64,000 nt of DNA from Nemophila menziesii (Eukaryota > Streptophyta > Magnoliopsida > Boraginales > Hydrophyllaceae), in the NCBI GenBank assembly GCA_029959085.1, contig JARWIR010000023.1, forward strand, positions 7,081,860 through 7,145,859, given 5' to 3'. Shown piece by piece: positions 46,235-57,654 of this stretch. The translations under genes and the position numbers were made by a program. Under the pieces are notes generated by a model that was not told where the DNA came from, ran no database searches, and was given only the letters and a program-made list of their open reading frames with translations. Position 1 is the first letter of the stretch; the number at the start of each line of letters is the position of its first letter.

Positions 46235-48103
46235 TTAGCTCTCGAGCCATATTGTTTCATCGTCTTCGTCTCGAGCTTCCGTAACCCACAGCGGGTCTAG
46301 AGGTCTACCCGTCCTGTCCGCCGCTGAAACATTACCACAGGGACTTGCAAGAGCTAGTCCAGCAGCTACCTCAGCATGTGGCGACTTATGTTGGGGAGTA
46401 TCTGGACCCATATCGGAAGGGACCAAGTTTTCTTTAATTGCAAACAGGTCCCTGACCCCTTCAAGTCCTTCTGTAATATTAATTTCGACCAAATTCTCTC
46501 CTTTGTCACCTATCACAGGCCCCACCGAGGCTATGTCCTTCAAGCCCGCCACTGATCTAGCACCTGTTCCATTATTGCCCGAGTTTACACTAATACTTAC
46601 TTCTTTCGCCCCTTTCCTAGCAGCTCTCTTTACGCCCGAAGTCTCACCAACATGAACCACTGAACTATCAATATGGCAGATTTCTGCCACATGTTCTAGA
46701 ACCTTACGTTGCTCAAAGTTTGGAGTTGCAATTACCCCATGACCTTTACTATTTCCCACTCTCTTATTGTTCGTGTTAGCCCTTGTAGCACTCTTTCCTT
46801 TACTAGACGTGTTCTTAGAACCCGAATTAAGCCCTCTACTTGGCACGTTTTGCCCTCCTTGTCTTATGTCTATCCCATTCTCATCCATTCTTAACGCCTT
46901 AAATCTAGCCCTCAAAAAATTATTTAGTTGCGGCTTTGCTATATTATTAGGATTACCTCTCCCGTTTCCTCTATTATTGCCCCTTACCGTCATCCATTTC
47001 CCATATTTTTCCTTTGTAACCGGAACCTCTACGATATCTTCTACCATAACTTCTTTTCCTTTTTCATTCCTCCTCTATTGCACCATTATATTAAGCGCAA
47101 TTGAGGGGCAAGTTTCTTTCTTGTGACCAAATTTACCACACTAAAAACATATTAAATGGAGCCCTTCGTACTCTACCTTACATATATCCGGCCCTATCCT
47201 CACCTCGGGCTCTAACGGTTTGCTCAAATCGAGTTCGATAGCGAGTCTAGCATAATTCCCTCTTAGACGCCCTTTAGTCATCGGGTCTATTTTAACCATC
47301 CGGCCTAGCTTACTTCCATTTTTTCTCAAGATACGCGCTGTATAATTATGCATCCCTACATTCGATATTCGTACCCACACAGTAGTAGTTGTTATTGAGT
47401 TTGAAATTGTGTTGAAATATGGGGTCCACTCCCTAACAATCACATAATGATCCAGTACAATCCACGGCGAAAGCGCGAAATCAAAATCATCCATGTTTTC
47501 GAATTTTACCATATAGTAGTCGTGCCCAACATCAACAAGCTCGAATTGTCCCTTTGGTGACCAAATCTGTCTTAGCTTTGTTCCGCAAAAGTCTAATCCC
47601 TTCCTAATTTTCGTCCTTAGTCCTAATAACTGTGGGAATTGAATCATTTATCTCAATTTCTTCGTCATCCTCCACTAAGTCCTCTAATTCAAGAAAATTT
47701 TCCTCATTCATAGCATGGATTGCTCTAATTTCCTCACTTTCCTCCATTATTGGAATTACACTATTATTTCCAGTTATTGTAATTTTCCACCCATGTAATT
47801 TAGGTCTAATTAAGCTACTAGAGTTATTACTTGGTATTCCATCTGATACGTTTGAGTTTTGTTTCTGTACCACAGGGGGTTCTACATTCTGATTATCCAC
47901 CGCGGCGGAGGCGCTTGAATCATCTCGTGTTGCTCGTTGACCGCCGCAGATAATTCTAGAAAATCTATCATCAATTGGTACGTTGTTTGATTCCCCACAG
48001 CAGGAGATATTGCCGCTGCATGGCACTGCGGGTCTGATGAGATTTCCGGAGGTTGCTCAGCCCTCATTGTGTCACCGGCCATCAAAGGCGGCGCTGCAGC
48101 CAT
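46235..48103 (-). pseudogene. L1 ORF1 (DUF4283 / CCHC RNA-binding protein)
   Basis: Starts at ATG 48103 (MAAAPPLMAGDTMRAEQPPE) and passes through several frames. 48026-47604 is acidic and Ser-rich. 47647-47141 is the DUF4283-type domain (LRQIWSPKGQFELVDVGHDY, FALSPWIVLDHYVIVREWTP). The zinc knuckle near 47140 reads CF-stop-CGKFGHKKETC, with a TAG inside the CxxC spacing. 47047-46235 is a basic, Gly/Asn-rich tail (NNRGNGRGNPNN) ending WLES. ORF1 binds L1 RNA. Three or more disabling changes. Confidence 0.75.
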
Positions 48104-48151
48104 GGTCAGCGTTTGAATTTTTGTTATTTCTTGCCGATATTGGGCATTGAA

Positions 48152-48166
48152 TAAATCTTTTTTTTT
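48152..48166. repeat. Right target duplication of outer L1
   Basis: TAAATCTTTTTTTTT, identical to 34910-34924, 13.2 kb apart. Confidence 0.7.
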
Positions 48167-48372
48167 AGAATATAGGTAATAGTTTTAATTTACATGGAAA
48201 TATATCTAAGAAGGCAAGTATATCTTTATAGAATTAGTTATAATACGTGCAAGTTGGCCCTAACCAACTACTTACAAAATAAAAAGAAAAAAAAATGAAA
48301 ATTGGCACTAGTGGAATTACTTTCCCATGCTTTGCTCGACTAAAGTGACTCAGTTGTTGACCTTGCAATTGC
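48167..48372. other. Sequence between L1 and MITE, no feature seen
   Basis: AT-rich, no ORF or repeat recognised. Confidence 0.5.
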
Positions 48373-48631
48373 TATTTTTTTGTCCACTTTTGTTTGTCTT
48401 ACTTTTTGTTGTATAAATATTAAAAAAAATATTAAATACACCCCATCTTTACTATATTACTCATATTCATCATGTATAAGGTCATTTATTGTACAATTAT
48501 TTTAAGTTATTTAATTAAAAGTAATATTGAAAAAATTAGAGAAAAAATATCGTGATAATGTAAAAGGACAAATATTATTGGATATCTTTTTTTTAGAAAA
48601 ATAGACAAATAAAAGTGGGCAAAGAAAATGT
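48373..48631. mobile_element. MITE with imperfect terminal inverted repeats
   Basis: The left end (TTTTTTGTCCACTTTTGTTT) and the reverse complement of the right end (CTTTGCCCACTTTTATTTGT) match, over ~259 bp. The ACAAATAAAAGTGGGC phrase is typical of common plant Stowaway/mariner-type MITEs. Interior AT-rich, no ORF. Confidence 0.6.
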
Positions 48632-49540
48632 CATATATTAACTTCTTAAATCGTTTTCCACTAATATGAGTAAGGTTATTTTAATTATATGTGCAATCTA
48701 ATTGAGAAAAGATCAAAGTATAAATTATAACTATAGATTTAATATCGCTTTAGAAGGTGTAAATTAATTAAATATGATTGAAACTGGATTCCTTATAGAG
48801 ATATTCAAATTCTTAGACCTTGACTATCAATCCTACAATAATTGGATTAAGGAAATATATGGTGAAAGTTATATTGTTTTTTTTATAGACATTGGATTTT
48901 AATAAAATCAAATTCATTTCACTACTTGATGTAGTATTAGATTAGGATTGAAAGTAGTTTTTTCACTATATTACTAATTTATAGAGGTAATCTATTTAAG
49001 AACATTGATAACCTCTAATGTTAAGGTGAGATTTTTTTCATTTTTATTTAATAATAAACAAATCAAAGGCAGTAGCCTGTAAGAAGCAAATGGGGGATCA
49101 AAGGTTTTTTTCCTCAGTAGAGGCTTAGCAGGGGATAATCTACGATTTTCAGTCCGGTCAGGCTAAAATTCTACGAAAGAAATTCCTCCAAGGGCGGTAA
49201 TATTTTAGCCTGGAGCTAATTTCTTAAGGGTGGGGCGTAATTCTTTTTACTCAGATGTTCCCGAATATTATTTTTTGGGGCAAATTCGCTATATCCAGGT
49301 TATAGGGTAGGCCTGAGACCATTTCGTCCACCCCCTATATCCACCCTTGTTTGTAAGTTAGAAGGTTCGAGCTAGGTTGACTTAAACATTGAGATTCGGT
49401 GCATCGTCGCAAACAACAAAATTCAGTAGTTAAAATTTGTATAAATTTTACTCACCGGGGAATAAAAATTAACAGTTAAAATTTAAACGAATAAATATAT
49501 CTCCAGTGGGGGCTCAAAATTTTTTCTAGTTAGCAAAGCA
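48632..49540. other. Non-coding region upstream of lipoxygenase exons
   Basis: No earlier lipoxygenase exon (PLAT domain) is recognisable. It may contain intron sequence and unrecognised repeats. It ends in an acceptor-like GCAAAGCAG. Confidence 0.45.
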
Positions 49541-51326
49541 GTGTTGACAGATTTATTCTGTTATCAGACATACCTGCCAAACCAGACACCGGAAGCCTTG
49601 CTTCTGTATAGAGAAGAAGAACTCATTGATCTTCGCGGAAATGATGAGTCTCGCATGCTCCAGGTGTGGGATAGAGTGTATGACTATGCATTCTATTATG
49701 ATTTGGGAGCTCCAGAGAGAGGTCCAGATTATGTCCGCCCAGTACTTGGGGGATCTAGGGACTACCCATACCCTCGAAGAGGAAAGACGGGTCGTGAACC
49801 AAATGGAACAGGTTAGAATAACAATTCACAAATAAACTGTCCTTACTAATATTCAATGATTCAATTAACCAAGTATATATTAAAATCTTTTATGCAGATC
49901 CTAATACAGAAAGTCGATTGCCACTTATAAATCTAAGCATTTATGTTCCACGAGATGAACATTTCAGTCATATAAAGTATTCAGATTTTGTTGCCTATGC
50001 TCTTAAATCCTTGGGTCGGGATTATTTGAAAGAAATAACAATGAGTTTTGTAGCTTCCAAGATGTTCTTGACCTTTTCGAAGGTGACAATATGTTGCCTG
50101 ATGTTTGAGTTTGAATTCATGAAATTTTTCCCGTTTGAGTTTATCAAAGCACTTTTTAGCACTGACGGTGAGGCGCTGCTCAAATTCCTAATGCCCGAAG
50201 TCACTGCAGGTACTTGGATTTGGGGGTGCCCCACCCTGAGATGTAGAAAAGTTGCCTGATTTCTTTTTAAGAATAATCCGATAGCAAAAATAGAAATTAG
50301 GCTGTGAACCTAAATACACTATAAAACTTTTTGTCTTCTCCGAATTAAAAATTAGGCTTTCATGTATATCTGCCCTTTTGAGCATGGATGGATCAAGTGG
50401 ATACATACCTTGACATGGAATGCAAACTAACCTAATTATTTCCATGTTAAAAAAGTTCAGTAAAGTAATATACTTAATCTACAGACTACAAACTCTAAAT
50501 TTTATCCTTTATAAAAATGAAATTTAAGAATTTTTTATCCTTCAATTAAGTATATACAAATTAACCTCAAATTGTAGTTTAGCCACCTAAATGAAATTCC
50601 TGGAATTCGTCCTACCTGAGTAACTAAGTTCCAACATGCTCTATCCTTGCAAATTATGTGTCTTAATCGTTAAGTAAAGAAACTATGGATGAAGACTAAC
50701 AGTGTCAGAGATAAGATCAGATAACAATCTTAAGATTTTGTAGATTTGGGACCCTTTTAAAGGACCTCACTCATAGATTACCCTTCTTATTGTCAAACTA
50801 TGAACCTCTATTTGAATTTACCACAGATAATAACACTGCATGGAGGACTGATGAAGAATTTGCACGAGAAATGTTAGCAGGAGTCAATCCTGTAGTCATC
50901 CGTCGCCTAGAGGTAAGATCATATATCTTTTTTACGTGTTCTGTTCAGTATAAATTGTAATATAAATATAAAATGATACATGTATTTAGAATATCATGAA
51001 AATAATAATGAATTAGCGTACATGTATGGATTTATATTTATATCACATTCCGGTGACACTACTCACTAACTGCCCACCTTCCAGGAATTTCCACGTGCTA
51101 GCAAGCTCGATCCTAAGATATACGGAACTCAAACGAGTTCAATTACAAAGGAGCACATCAAGGATAACATGGATGGACAAACTGTAGAAGAAGTAATATT
51201 TCTTGTATATGATTATATGATTTTAGATATTAGACATTATAACCACATATTAAATTTATGATTATGTATTGTTAATTGAATACAGGCACTAATGAATAAC
51301 AAGATGTTCATTTTAGATCACCATGA
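49541..51326 (+). pseudogene. Lipoxygenase (9-LOX type) gene fragment, broken by LTR array
   Basis: Five exon pieces with GT..AG introns: 49541-49811 (TYLPNQTPEALLLYREEELI, VWDRVYDYAFYYDLG, RPVLGGSRDYPYPRRGKTGR), 49898-50209 (LINLSIYVPRDEHFSHIKYS, ALFSTDGEALLKF), 50827-50912 ([20 protein letters not shown]), 51085-51192 ([28 protein letters not shown]) and 51286-51326 (ALMNNKMFILDHH). These are consecutive plant lipoxygenase segments; YPYPRRG and YLPxQTP fit 9-LOX better than plastid 13-LOX. Exon 2 contains two compensating frameshifts: between ALKSLG and FPFEFIKALF the true frame is another one (SFQDVLDLFEG), and part looks deleted. Exon 5 is cut after ATGA by the LTR. The N-terminal exons and the iron-binding C-terminal half are not in the window. 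The intact enzyme would oxygenate linoleic/linolenic acid in oxylipin synthesis. Confidence 0.88.
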
Positions 51327-52244
51327 TGTTGGAATTATTAAATGAATGATTATTTAATTTATTAATTCTTTCATGTTCATGGGAGAAGTGGGAAAAACTA
51401 TTTGTGTTCAAATAGTCTCACCTTAATTTTTGTGGAAAAAAATATTGGAATTACTAAAATTCAAGAGCTTTACTTTATTAATTCTTTATTTCTCTTGGGA
51501 AAAGTGAGAAAACTTTTTATGTGTTAAAAAGTCTCACCTAGAAAATGAAGAAGAAAATAAAAGCAAAAACCGACAAAAATTAATGGTAGCGGTTTCGGAA
51601 GTTACAAGACTTGGTGAAAGAAAACGGTTAGCTTTAATGACCATTGAAGAGGCATTAAAGTGACGGTTTTTTGTCTTGCCACAAGACTTGATAAAGAAAA
51701 AACGGACGACTTTAATATGAGCATTAATGTGACGGTTTTCTTGTCTTACTTTTTCTTCTATAAATAGTGACTTTGTCACTTTCATTTCAAGAGGAGAAGA
51801 AAAAAGATTATTCTTGAGAGAATGGAAAAATCTAGAGAGAATAGAAAGGAAAAAAGTTATTCTTGAGAGAATAGAGAATAGAATATAAAGAACTAAGAAT
51901 TTAGAATAATAGGAAACTCTTCTCTCCATGATTAGTCAGATATTTTTTTGACATAGAGATTAGAGGGATACAATTGTTAGAGATACCGGTTCTACCGGAA
52001 TATCTTTTTAAACGCCACTACACTTTTTCCTAGTGTATTTGTATCCGTTTCCTTTTTCTCTAAATTTTCGTGTAAGTTCTAATTATCTATTTTTCCATGT
52101 AATAGTTGTAGTATTACATACTTTAGATACATTTATATTCTTGTTATTCCTTTTTCTTGTAATAGTGGTTGTATTACTTTCTTTTGGAATATATTTATAT
52201 GAAATCCATTTTTTTTCAGTGATATTGTTAGATTTTTTCCAACA
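51327..52244 (+). repeat. LTR 1 of array
   Basis: 918 bp, TGTTGGAA..TTCCAACA, inserted in lipoxygenase exon 5. It is the only LTR with C at 52046 (T in LTRs 2-4). Confidence 0.95.
51659..51767 (+). promoter_or_regulatory. LTR promoter: TATA box with upstream direct repeats
   Basis: TATAAATAG at 51759-51767 is a canonical plant TATA box. Upstream, GTGACGGTTTTTTGTCTTGC (51660-51679) and GTGACGGTTTTCTTGTCTTA (51729-51748) form a 70-bp-spaced imperfect repeat, a plausible enhancer arrangement. Present in every LTR of the array. Confidence 0.6.
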
Positions 52245-52329
52245 ATTTTAAAAAGATATTTTTTTAATATCACTGGTAGTAAAATGGTTTTTCTATATCG
52301 GCGGTTGCTTCATCCTTGAACGCAAAAGC

Positions 52330-52680
52330 CATTTCCCTACGTGACTAAGCTGGAGCCTTTCACTGGTTCCAACTACAAACGTTGGGCACAAAAGCCACTG
52401 ATATGCCTTGAACAACGTGAACTAGACCTTGCCGTTCTCGAGTTACTTCCCGCCATTGAGGCTAATAGGGAATATACCAAAGAACTACATGCTAGGTTTC
52501 TGGCTCTCGAAGTTGGGTTCAATAAAGCTAATTTAGTGGTTATGGGATGGATCTTGGATAATGTGACGAACCCCACCTTTTATATGTGTGTCGTTGAGAA
52601 GTCAATAAAGACTATCTGTGAAACGGTTTAGAAAAGGCATGAGGGTGATGATTCTGATGAGAATAAGTACGTCACCGGGA
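52330..52680 (+). pseudogene. Copia gag remnant, unit 1
   Basis: Open from about 52341 to 52631 without an ATG: KLEPFTGSNYKRWAQKPLIC, then ALEVGFNKANLVVMGWILDN, TAG, then KRHEGDDSDENKYVTGK. This matches the N-terminal gag domain of copia elements (FxGxNYKRWxQKMLIFLEQ, GGDDAGxxKYVVGK). It is the only unit with AGG-GAA at 52468-52473 instead of AGG-TAA, so the least damaged frame. Confidence 0.75.
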
Positions 52681-52869
52681 AATGACCCAACAAGATCTAA
52701 TTAGTCTCATACAAGTCGAAAAGTGAATCGACTCATAGATAAGTCCTTAGGTTTCCTCGTTTTTATGAGTTTAAGGATTACTTTGACCCCTTATATTACC
52801 ACTTTTTAACTCTTGTTGCTCTAAACTTCAATCACAAACATGAATATATATCAATTGGATATTAAATAT

Positions 52870-53640
52870 ATGTGTGAATGAAGATCTATGTGAAGAGATC
52901 TATATGGTGCAACATGAAGGGTTGGTGTTTTTGGATTAAGGGATAAAGTATGAAAACCAAGGAAATTGATTTGTGTTTTTTTTAAACGGGCATCTTGCTA
53001 ATGAAATGGTACCTCAATAAAAGATAGATTAGGTCGTGTCACACTTTTGTCAATAGGTGTTTGACATGATCGTCTTTTGGTACTCTATTTCACGGGACTT
53101 ACTGCTTCCAATCCTCTTTTTGTGAATAAAAGATGTGGGGGAAGCTAATACTAAGGATGAAATTCATTAGAGTCAATAATGGAATTTACCTTAGTCAATC
53201 GCACTTTGTTGGAAAGGTTTGACTCCTTTGATATAATGTTTGGTAAAACTCCTTATAATACTAGTTTTCATGCATAAGAGAATTGTGGGGGTGTGTCCCT
53301 TAATTAATATACAATGATTATAAGGAGTGTGACATTCGTAATGAGTATTCTCAACCTGGTATTGTTTATATTTTAACGAAATCAAGTGATGACCACTGGG
53401 TTAATTTTTTTTCCTTTGATCAAGTACGAGAGAGGTACTATTGATCTAGATATGCATTTCAAAATGACTCATGTAATTCCTGAAGTTTTTTTTTGCTAAG
53501 CAAATTGGGTCCCTTATAGATGATAAATAAATGGTTGATTTATTTACTAAAATACTTAAGTGGGAGAATAATCCTAGAAATGTTGAGTGATAGGTTTGAA
53601 ACCCATTAACGGGGAACCTATTACTAATGATTATATATGA
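52870..53640 (+). pseudogene. Copia pol fragments, unit 1
   Basis: Scattered matches to copia pol: NEDLCEEIYMVQHEGLVFLD (RT, 52880-52940), then a fragment resembling KDxGEAxxxxxxKI and YLSQSHFVGKV in shifted frames near 53130-53215, and the C-terminal part SLIDDK-stop-MVDLFTKILKW near 53510-53565. Most of pol is missing and every frame is broken. It continues into the GLKPINGEPIT segment near 53605. Repeated in units 2-4. Confidence 0.55.
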
Positions 53641-53695
53641 TGCACTAACTTCCTATCTATATAGTGTAAATTGTGCATACATGAGAAAATTAGAA

Positions 53696-54037
53696 CTTAA
53701 TGAATTCATAGCCATGCGTGGTGGTCCTATTGAGACGGACTTGGTGAATTCACCGTTGAGGTTGTTGTATATTTCTCAAACTTAATGAATTCATAGCCAT
53801 GCGTGGTGGTCCTATTGAGATGGACTTGATGAATTCACCGTTGAGGTTGTTGTACATATATCAAACTTAATGAATTCATAGCCATGTGTGGTAGTCCTAT
53901 CGAGACGGACTTGATGAATTCACCGTTGAGGGTGTTTGTATATTGCTTAAATTTCATGAATTCATAGCCATGTGTGGCGGTCCTATTGAGATGAAATTGA
54001 TGAATTCACCGTTGAGGTTGTTGTATATTGATCATAA
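53696..54037 (+). repeat. 85-bp minisatellite, unit 1 (four copies)
   Basis: Four tandem copies starting at 53696, 53781, 53866 and about 53951, each with AATGAATTCATAGCCATG, GGTCCTATTGAGA and TGAATTCACCGTTGAGG. A weak fifth copy (AATTCATAGCCCATAAGG) lies near 54097. Located between the pol remnant and the purine tract. Confidence 0.9.
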
Positions 54038-54479
54038 TATGACTTTAAGGAGACGTCCTTGATGTTCCCAAGGGATGAGTTTTTAAACTCACCACAAATT
54101 CATAGCCCATAAGGGTGGTCCTAAAGAGAAAAGGCTTGATGAATTTGCGAGACACATAATGAGGTTGGGCTTTATTGCTCTTAATGATCTTGAAATCCGA
54201 GAAGGGTCGGCTAATGAGGCTAGACGCTCTTGGAGATCACCTATGTGTAAGAAAAAGGTGATGTTTGAGGAATTTGTAACTATCAGCCGGGTAGAGTATG
54301 TGCTGTGAGGGTCTCGATCGAAAACCGTCAAGTTCAAGAGTACGTTCACTTGACAGGAATTTGGTGGTTGCCTCACTTCACTACGTGTCAATTCAAATCG
54401 AAAGATATTGCCACTTAAGTACAATTCACCCAAATGTTGGTATTTACGGAAACCTGTTCACCTCTCTCCCAAAGAACCT

Positions 54480-54489
54480 GAGTGGGGGA
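54480..54489 (+). other. Polypurine tract, unit 1
   Basis: GAGTGGGGGA one base before LTR 2; repeated before LTRs 3, 4 and 5. Confidence 0.8.
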
Positions 54490-54490
54490 T

Positions 54491-55408
54491 TGTTGGAATT
54501 ATTAAATGAATGATTATTTAATTTATTAATTCTTTCATGTTCATGGGAGAAGTGGGAAAAACTATTTGTGTTCAAATAGTCTCACCTTAATTTTTGTGGA
54601 AAAAAATATTGGAATTACTAAAATTCAAGAGCTTTACTTTATTAATTCTTTATTTCTCTTGGGAAAAGTGAGAAAACTTTTTATGTGTTAAAAAGTCTCA
54701 CCTAGAAAGTGAAGAAGAAAATAAAAGCAAAAACCGACAAAAATTAATGGTAGCGGTTTCGGAAGTTACAAGACTTGGTGAAAGAAAACGGTTAGCTTTA
54801 ATGACCATTGAAGAGGCATTAAAGTGACGGTTTTTTGTCTTGCCACAAGACTTGATAAAGAAAAAACGGACGACTTTAATATGAGCATTAATGTGACGGT
54901 TTTCTTGTCTTACTTTTTCTTCTATAAATAGTGACTTTGTCACTTTCATTTCAAGAGGAGAAGAAAAAAGATTATTCTTGAGAGAATGGAAAAATCTAGA
55001 GAGAATAGAAAGGAAAAAAGTTATTCTTGAGAGAATAGAGAATAGAATATAAAGAACTAAGAATTTAGAATAATAGGAAACTCTTCTCTCCATGATTAGT
55101 CAGATATTTTTTTGACATAGAGATTAGAGGGATACAATTGTTAGAGATACCGGTTCTACCGGAATATCTTTTTAAACGCCACTACACTTTTTCCTAGTGT
55201 ATTTGTATCTGTTTCCTTTTTCTCTAAATTTTCGTGTAAGTTCTAATTATCTATTTTTCCATGTAATAGTTGTAGTATTACATACTTTAGATACATTTAT
55301 ATTCTTGTTATTCCTTTTTCTTGTAATAGTGGTTGTATTACTTTCTTTTGGAATATATTTATATGAAATCCATTTTTTTTCAGTGATATTGTTAGATTTT
55401 TTCCAACA
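54491..55408 (+). repeat. LTR 2 of array
   Basis: 918 bp. Private G at 54709. Shares T at 54582 with LTR 1. Confidence 0.95.
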
Positions 55409-55493
55409 ATTTTAAAAAGATATTTTTTTAATATCACTGGTAGTAAAATGGTTTTTCTATATCGGCGGTTGCTTCATCCTTGAACGCAAAAGC

Positions 55494-55845
55494 CATTTCC
55501 CTACGTGACTAAGCTGGAGCCTTTCACTGGTTCCAACTACAAACGTTGGGCACAAAAGCCACTGATATGCCTTGAACAACGTGAACTAGACCTTGCCGTT
55601 CTCGAGTTACTTCCCGCCATTGAGGCTAATAGGTAATATACCAAAGAACTACATGCTAGGTTTCTGGCTCTCGAAGTTGGGTTCAATAAAGCTAATTTAG
55701 TGGTTATGGGATGGATCTTGGATAATGTGACGAACCCCACCTTTTATATGTGTGTCGTTGAGAAGTCAATAAAGACTATCTGTGAAACGGTTTAGAAAAG
55801 GCATGAGGGTGATGATTCTGATGAGAATAAGTACGTCACCGGGAA
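55494..55845 (+). pseudogene. Copia gag remnant, unit 2
   Basis: As unit 1, but T at 55634 makes an in-frame TAA after the AIEANR segment. Confidence 0.7.
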
Positions 55846-56859
55846 ATGACCCAACAAGATCTAATTAGTCTCATACAAGTCGAAAAGTGAATCGACTCAT
55901 GGATAAGTCCTTAGGTTTCCTCGTTTTTATGAGTTTAAGGATTACTTTGACCCCTTATATTACCACTTTTTAACTCTTGTTGCTCTAAACTTCAATCACA
56001 AACATGAATATATATCAATTGGATATTAAATATATGTGTGAATGAAGATCTATGTGAAGAGATCTATATGGTGCAACATGAAGGGTTGGTGTTTTTGGAT
56101 TAAGGGATAAAGTATGAAAACCAAGGAAATTGATTTGTGTTTTTTTTAAACGGGCATCTTGCTAATGAAATGGTACCTCAATAAAAGATAGATTAGGTCG
56201 TGTCACACTTTTGTCAATAGGTGTTTGACATGATCGTCTTTTGGTACTCTATTTCACGGGACTTACTGCTTCCAATCCTCTTTTTGTGAATAAAAGATGT
56301 GGGGGAAGCTAATACTAAGGATAAAATTCATTAGAGTCAATAATGGAATTTACCTTAGTCAATCGCACTTTGTTGGAAAGGTTTGACTCCTTTGATATAA
56401 TGTTTGGTAAAACTCCTTATAATACTAGTTTTCATGCATAAGAGAATTGTGGGGGTGTGTCCCTTAATTAATATACAATGATTATAAGGAGTGTGACATT
56501 CGTAATGAGTATTCTCAACCTGGTATTGTTTATATTTTAACGAAATCAAGTGATGACCACTGGGTTAATTTTTTTTCCTTTGATCAAGTACGAGAGAGGT
56601 ACTATTGATCTAGATATGCATTTCAAAATGACTCATGTAATTCCTGAAGTTTTTTTTTGCTAAGCAAATTGGGTCCCTTATAGATGATAAATAAATGGTT
56701 GATTTATTTACTAAAATACTTAAGTGGGAGAATAATCCTAGAAATGTTGAGTGATAGGTTTGAAACCCATTAACGGGGAACCTATTACTAATGATTATAT
56801 ATGATGCACTAACTTCCTATCTATATAGTGTAAATTGTGCATACATGAGAAAATTAGAA

Positions 56860-57201
56860 CTTAATGAATTCATAGCCATGCGTGGTGGTCCTATTGAGAC
56901 GGACTTGGTGAATTCACCGTTGAGGTTGTTGTATATTTCTCAAACTTAATGAATTCATAGCCATGCGTGGTGGTCCTATTGAGATGGACTTGATGAATTC
57001 ACCGTTGAGGTTGTTGTACATATATCAAACTTAATGAATTCATAGCCATGTGTGGTAGTCCTATCGAGACGGACTTGATGAATTCACCGTTGAGGGTGTT
57101 TGTATATTGCTTAAATTTCATGAATTCATAGCCATGTGTGGCGGTCCTATTGAGATGAAATTGATGAATTCACCGTTGAGGTTGTTGTATATTGATCATA
57201 A
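56860..57201 (+). repeat. 85-bp minisatellite, unit 2
   Basis: Same four copies at the +3164 offset; no copy-number change. Confidence 0.9.
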
Positions 57202-57654
57202 TATGACTTTAAGGAGACGTCCTTGATGTTCCCAAGGGATGAGTTTTTAAACTCACCACAAATTCATAGCCCATAAGGGTGGTCCTAAAGAGAAAAGGCT
57301 TGATGAATTTGCGAGACACATAATGAGGTTGGGCTTTATTGCTCTTAATGATCTTGAAATCCGAGAAGGGTCGGCTAATGAGGCTAGACGCTCTTGGAGA
57401 TCACCTATGTGTAAGAAAAAGGTGATGTTTGAGGAATTTGTAACTATCAGCCGGGTAGAGTATGTGCTGTGAGGGTCTCGATCGAAAACCGTCAAGTTCA
57501 AGAGTACGTTCACTTGACAGGAATTTGGTGGTTGCCTCACTTCACTACGTGTCAATTCAAATCGAAAGATATTGCCACTTAAGTACAATTCACCCAAATG
57601 TTGGTATTTACGGAAACCTGTTCACCTCTCTCCCAAAGAACCTGAGTGGGGGAT

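Larger units (their letters stand above)
45447..48151 (-). mobile_element. Outer L1, 5' part: ORF1 and endonuclease
   Basis: The minus strand runs from a 5' UTR near 48151 through ORF1 and the endonuclease N-terminal and middle parts, then stops at the deletion junction. Its 5' end is directly flanked by the 15-bp duplication (48152-48166) that also flanks the 3' end at 34.9 kb. Together with 34925-36811 it forms one L1, interrupted by the Sirevirus. The RT core is missing. Confidence 0.8.

Noticed and set aside
49360..49385. AAGGTTCGAGCTAGG as a tRNA/SINE B-box
   Set aside because: No A-box at suitable distance and no cloverleaf.
53696..54037. Minisatellite as a CRISPR array
   Set aside because: Repeats of 85 bp without distinct spacers, in a eukaryotic retroelement.
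54089..54433. 114-residue minus-strand ORF repeated in every array unit, and other repeated antisense ORFs (51534-51929, 53191-53385)
   Set aside because: Perfect repetition only reflects recent duplication of the unit. The plus strand carries the element's features and the antisense frames show no domain.
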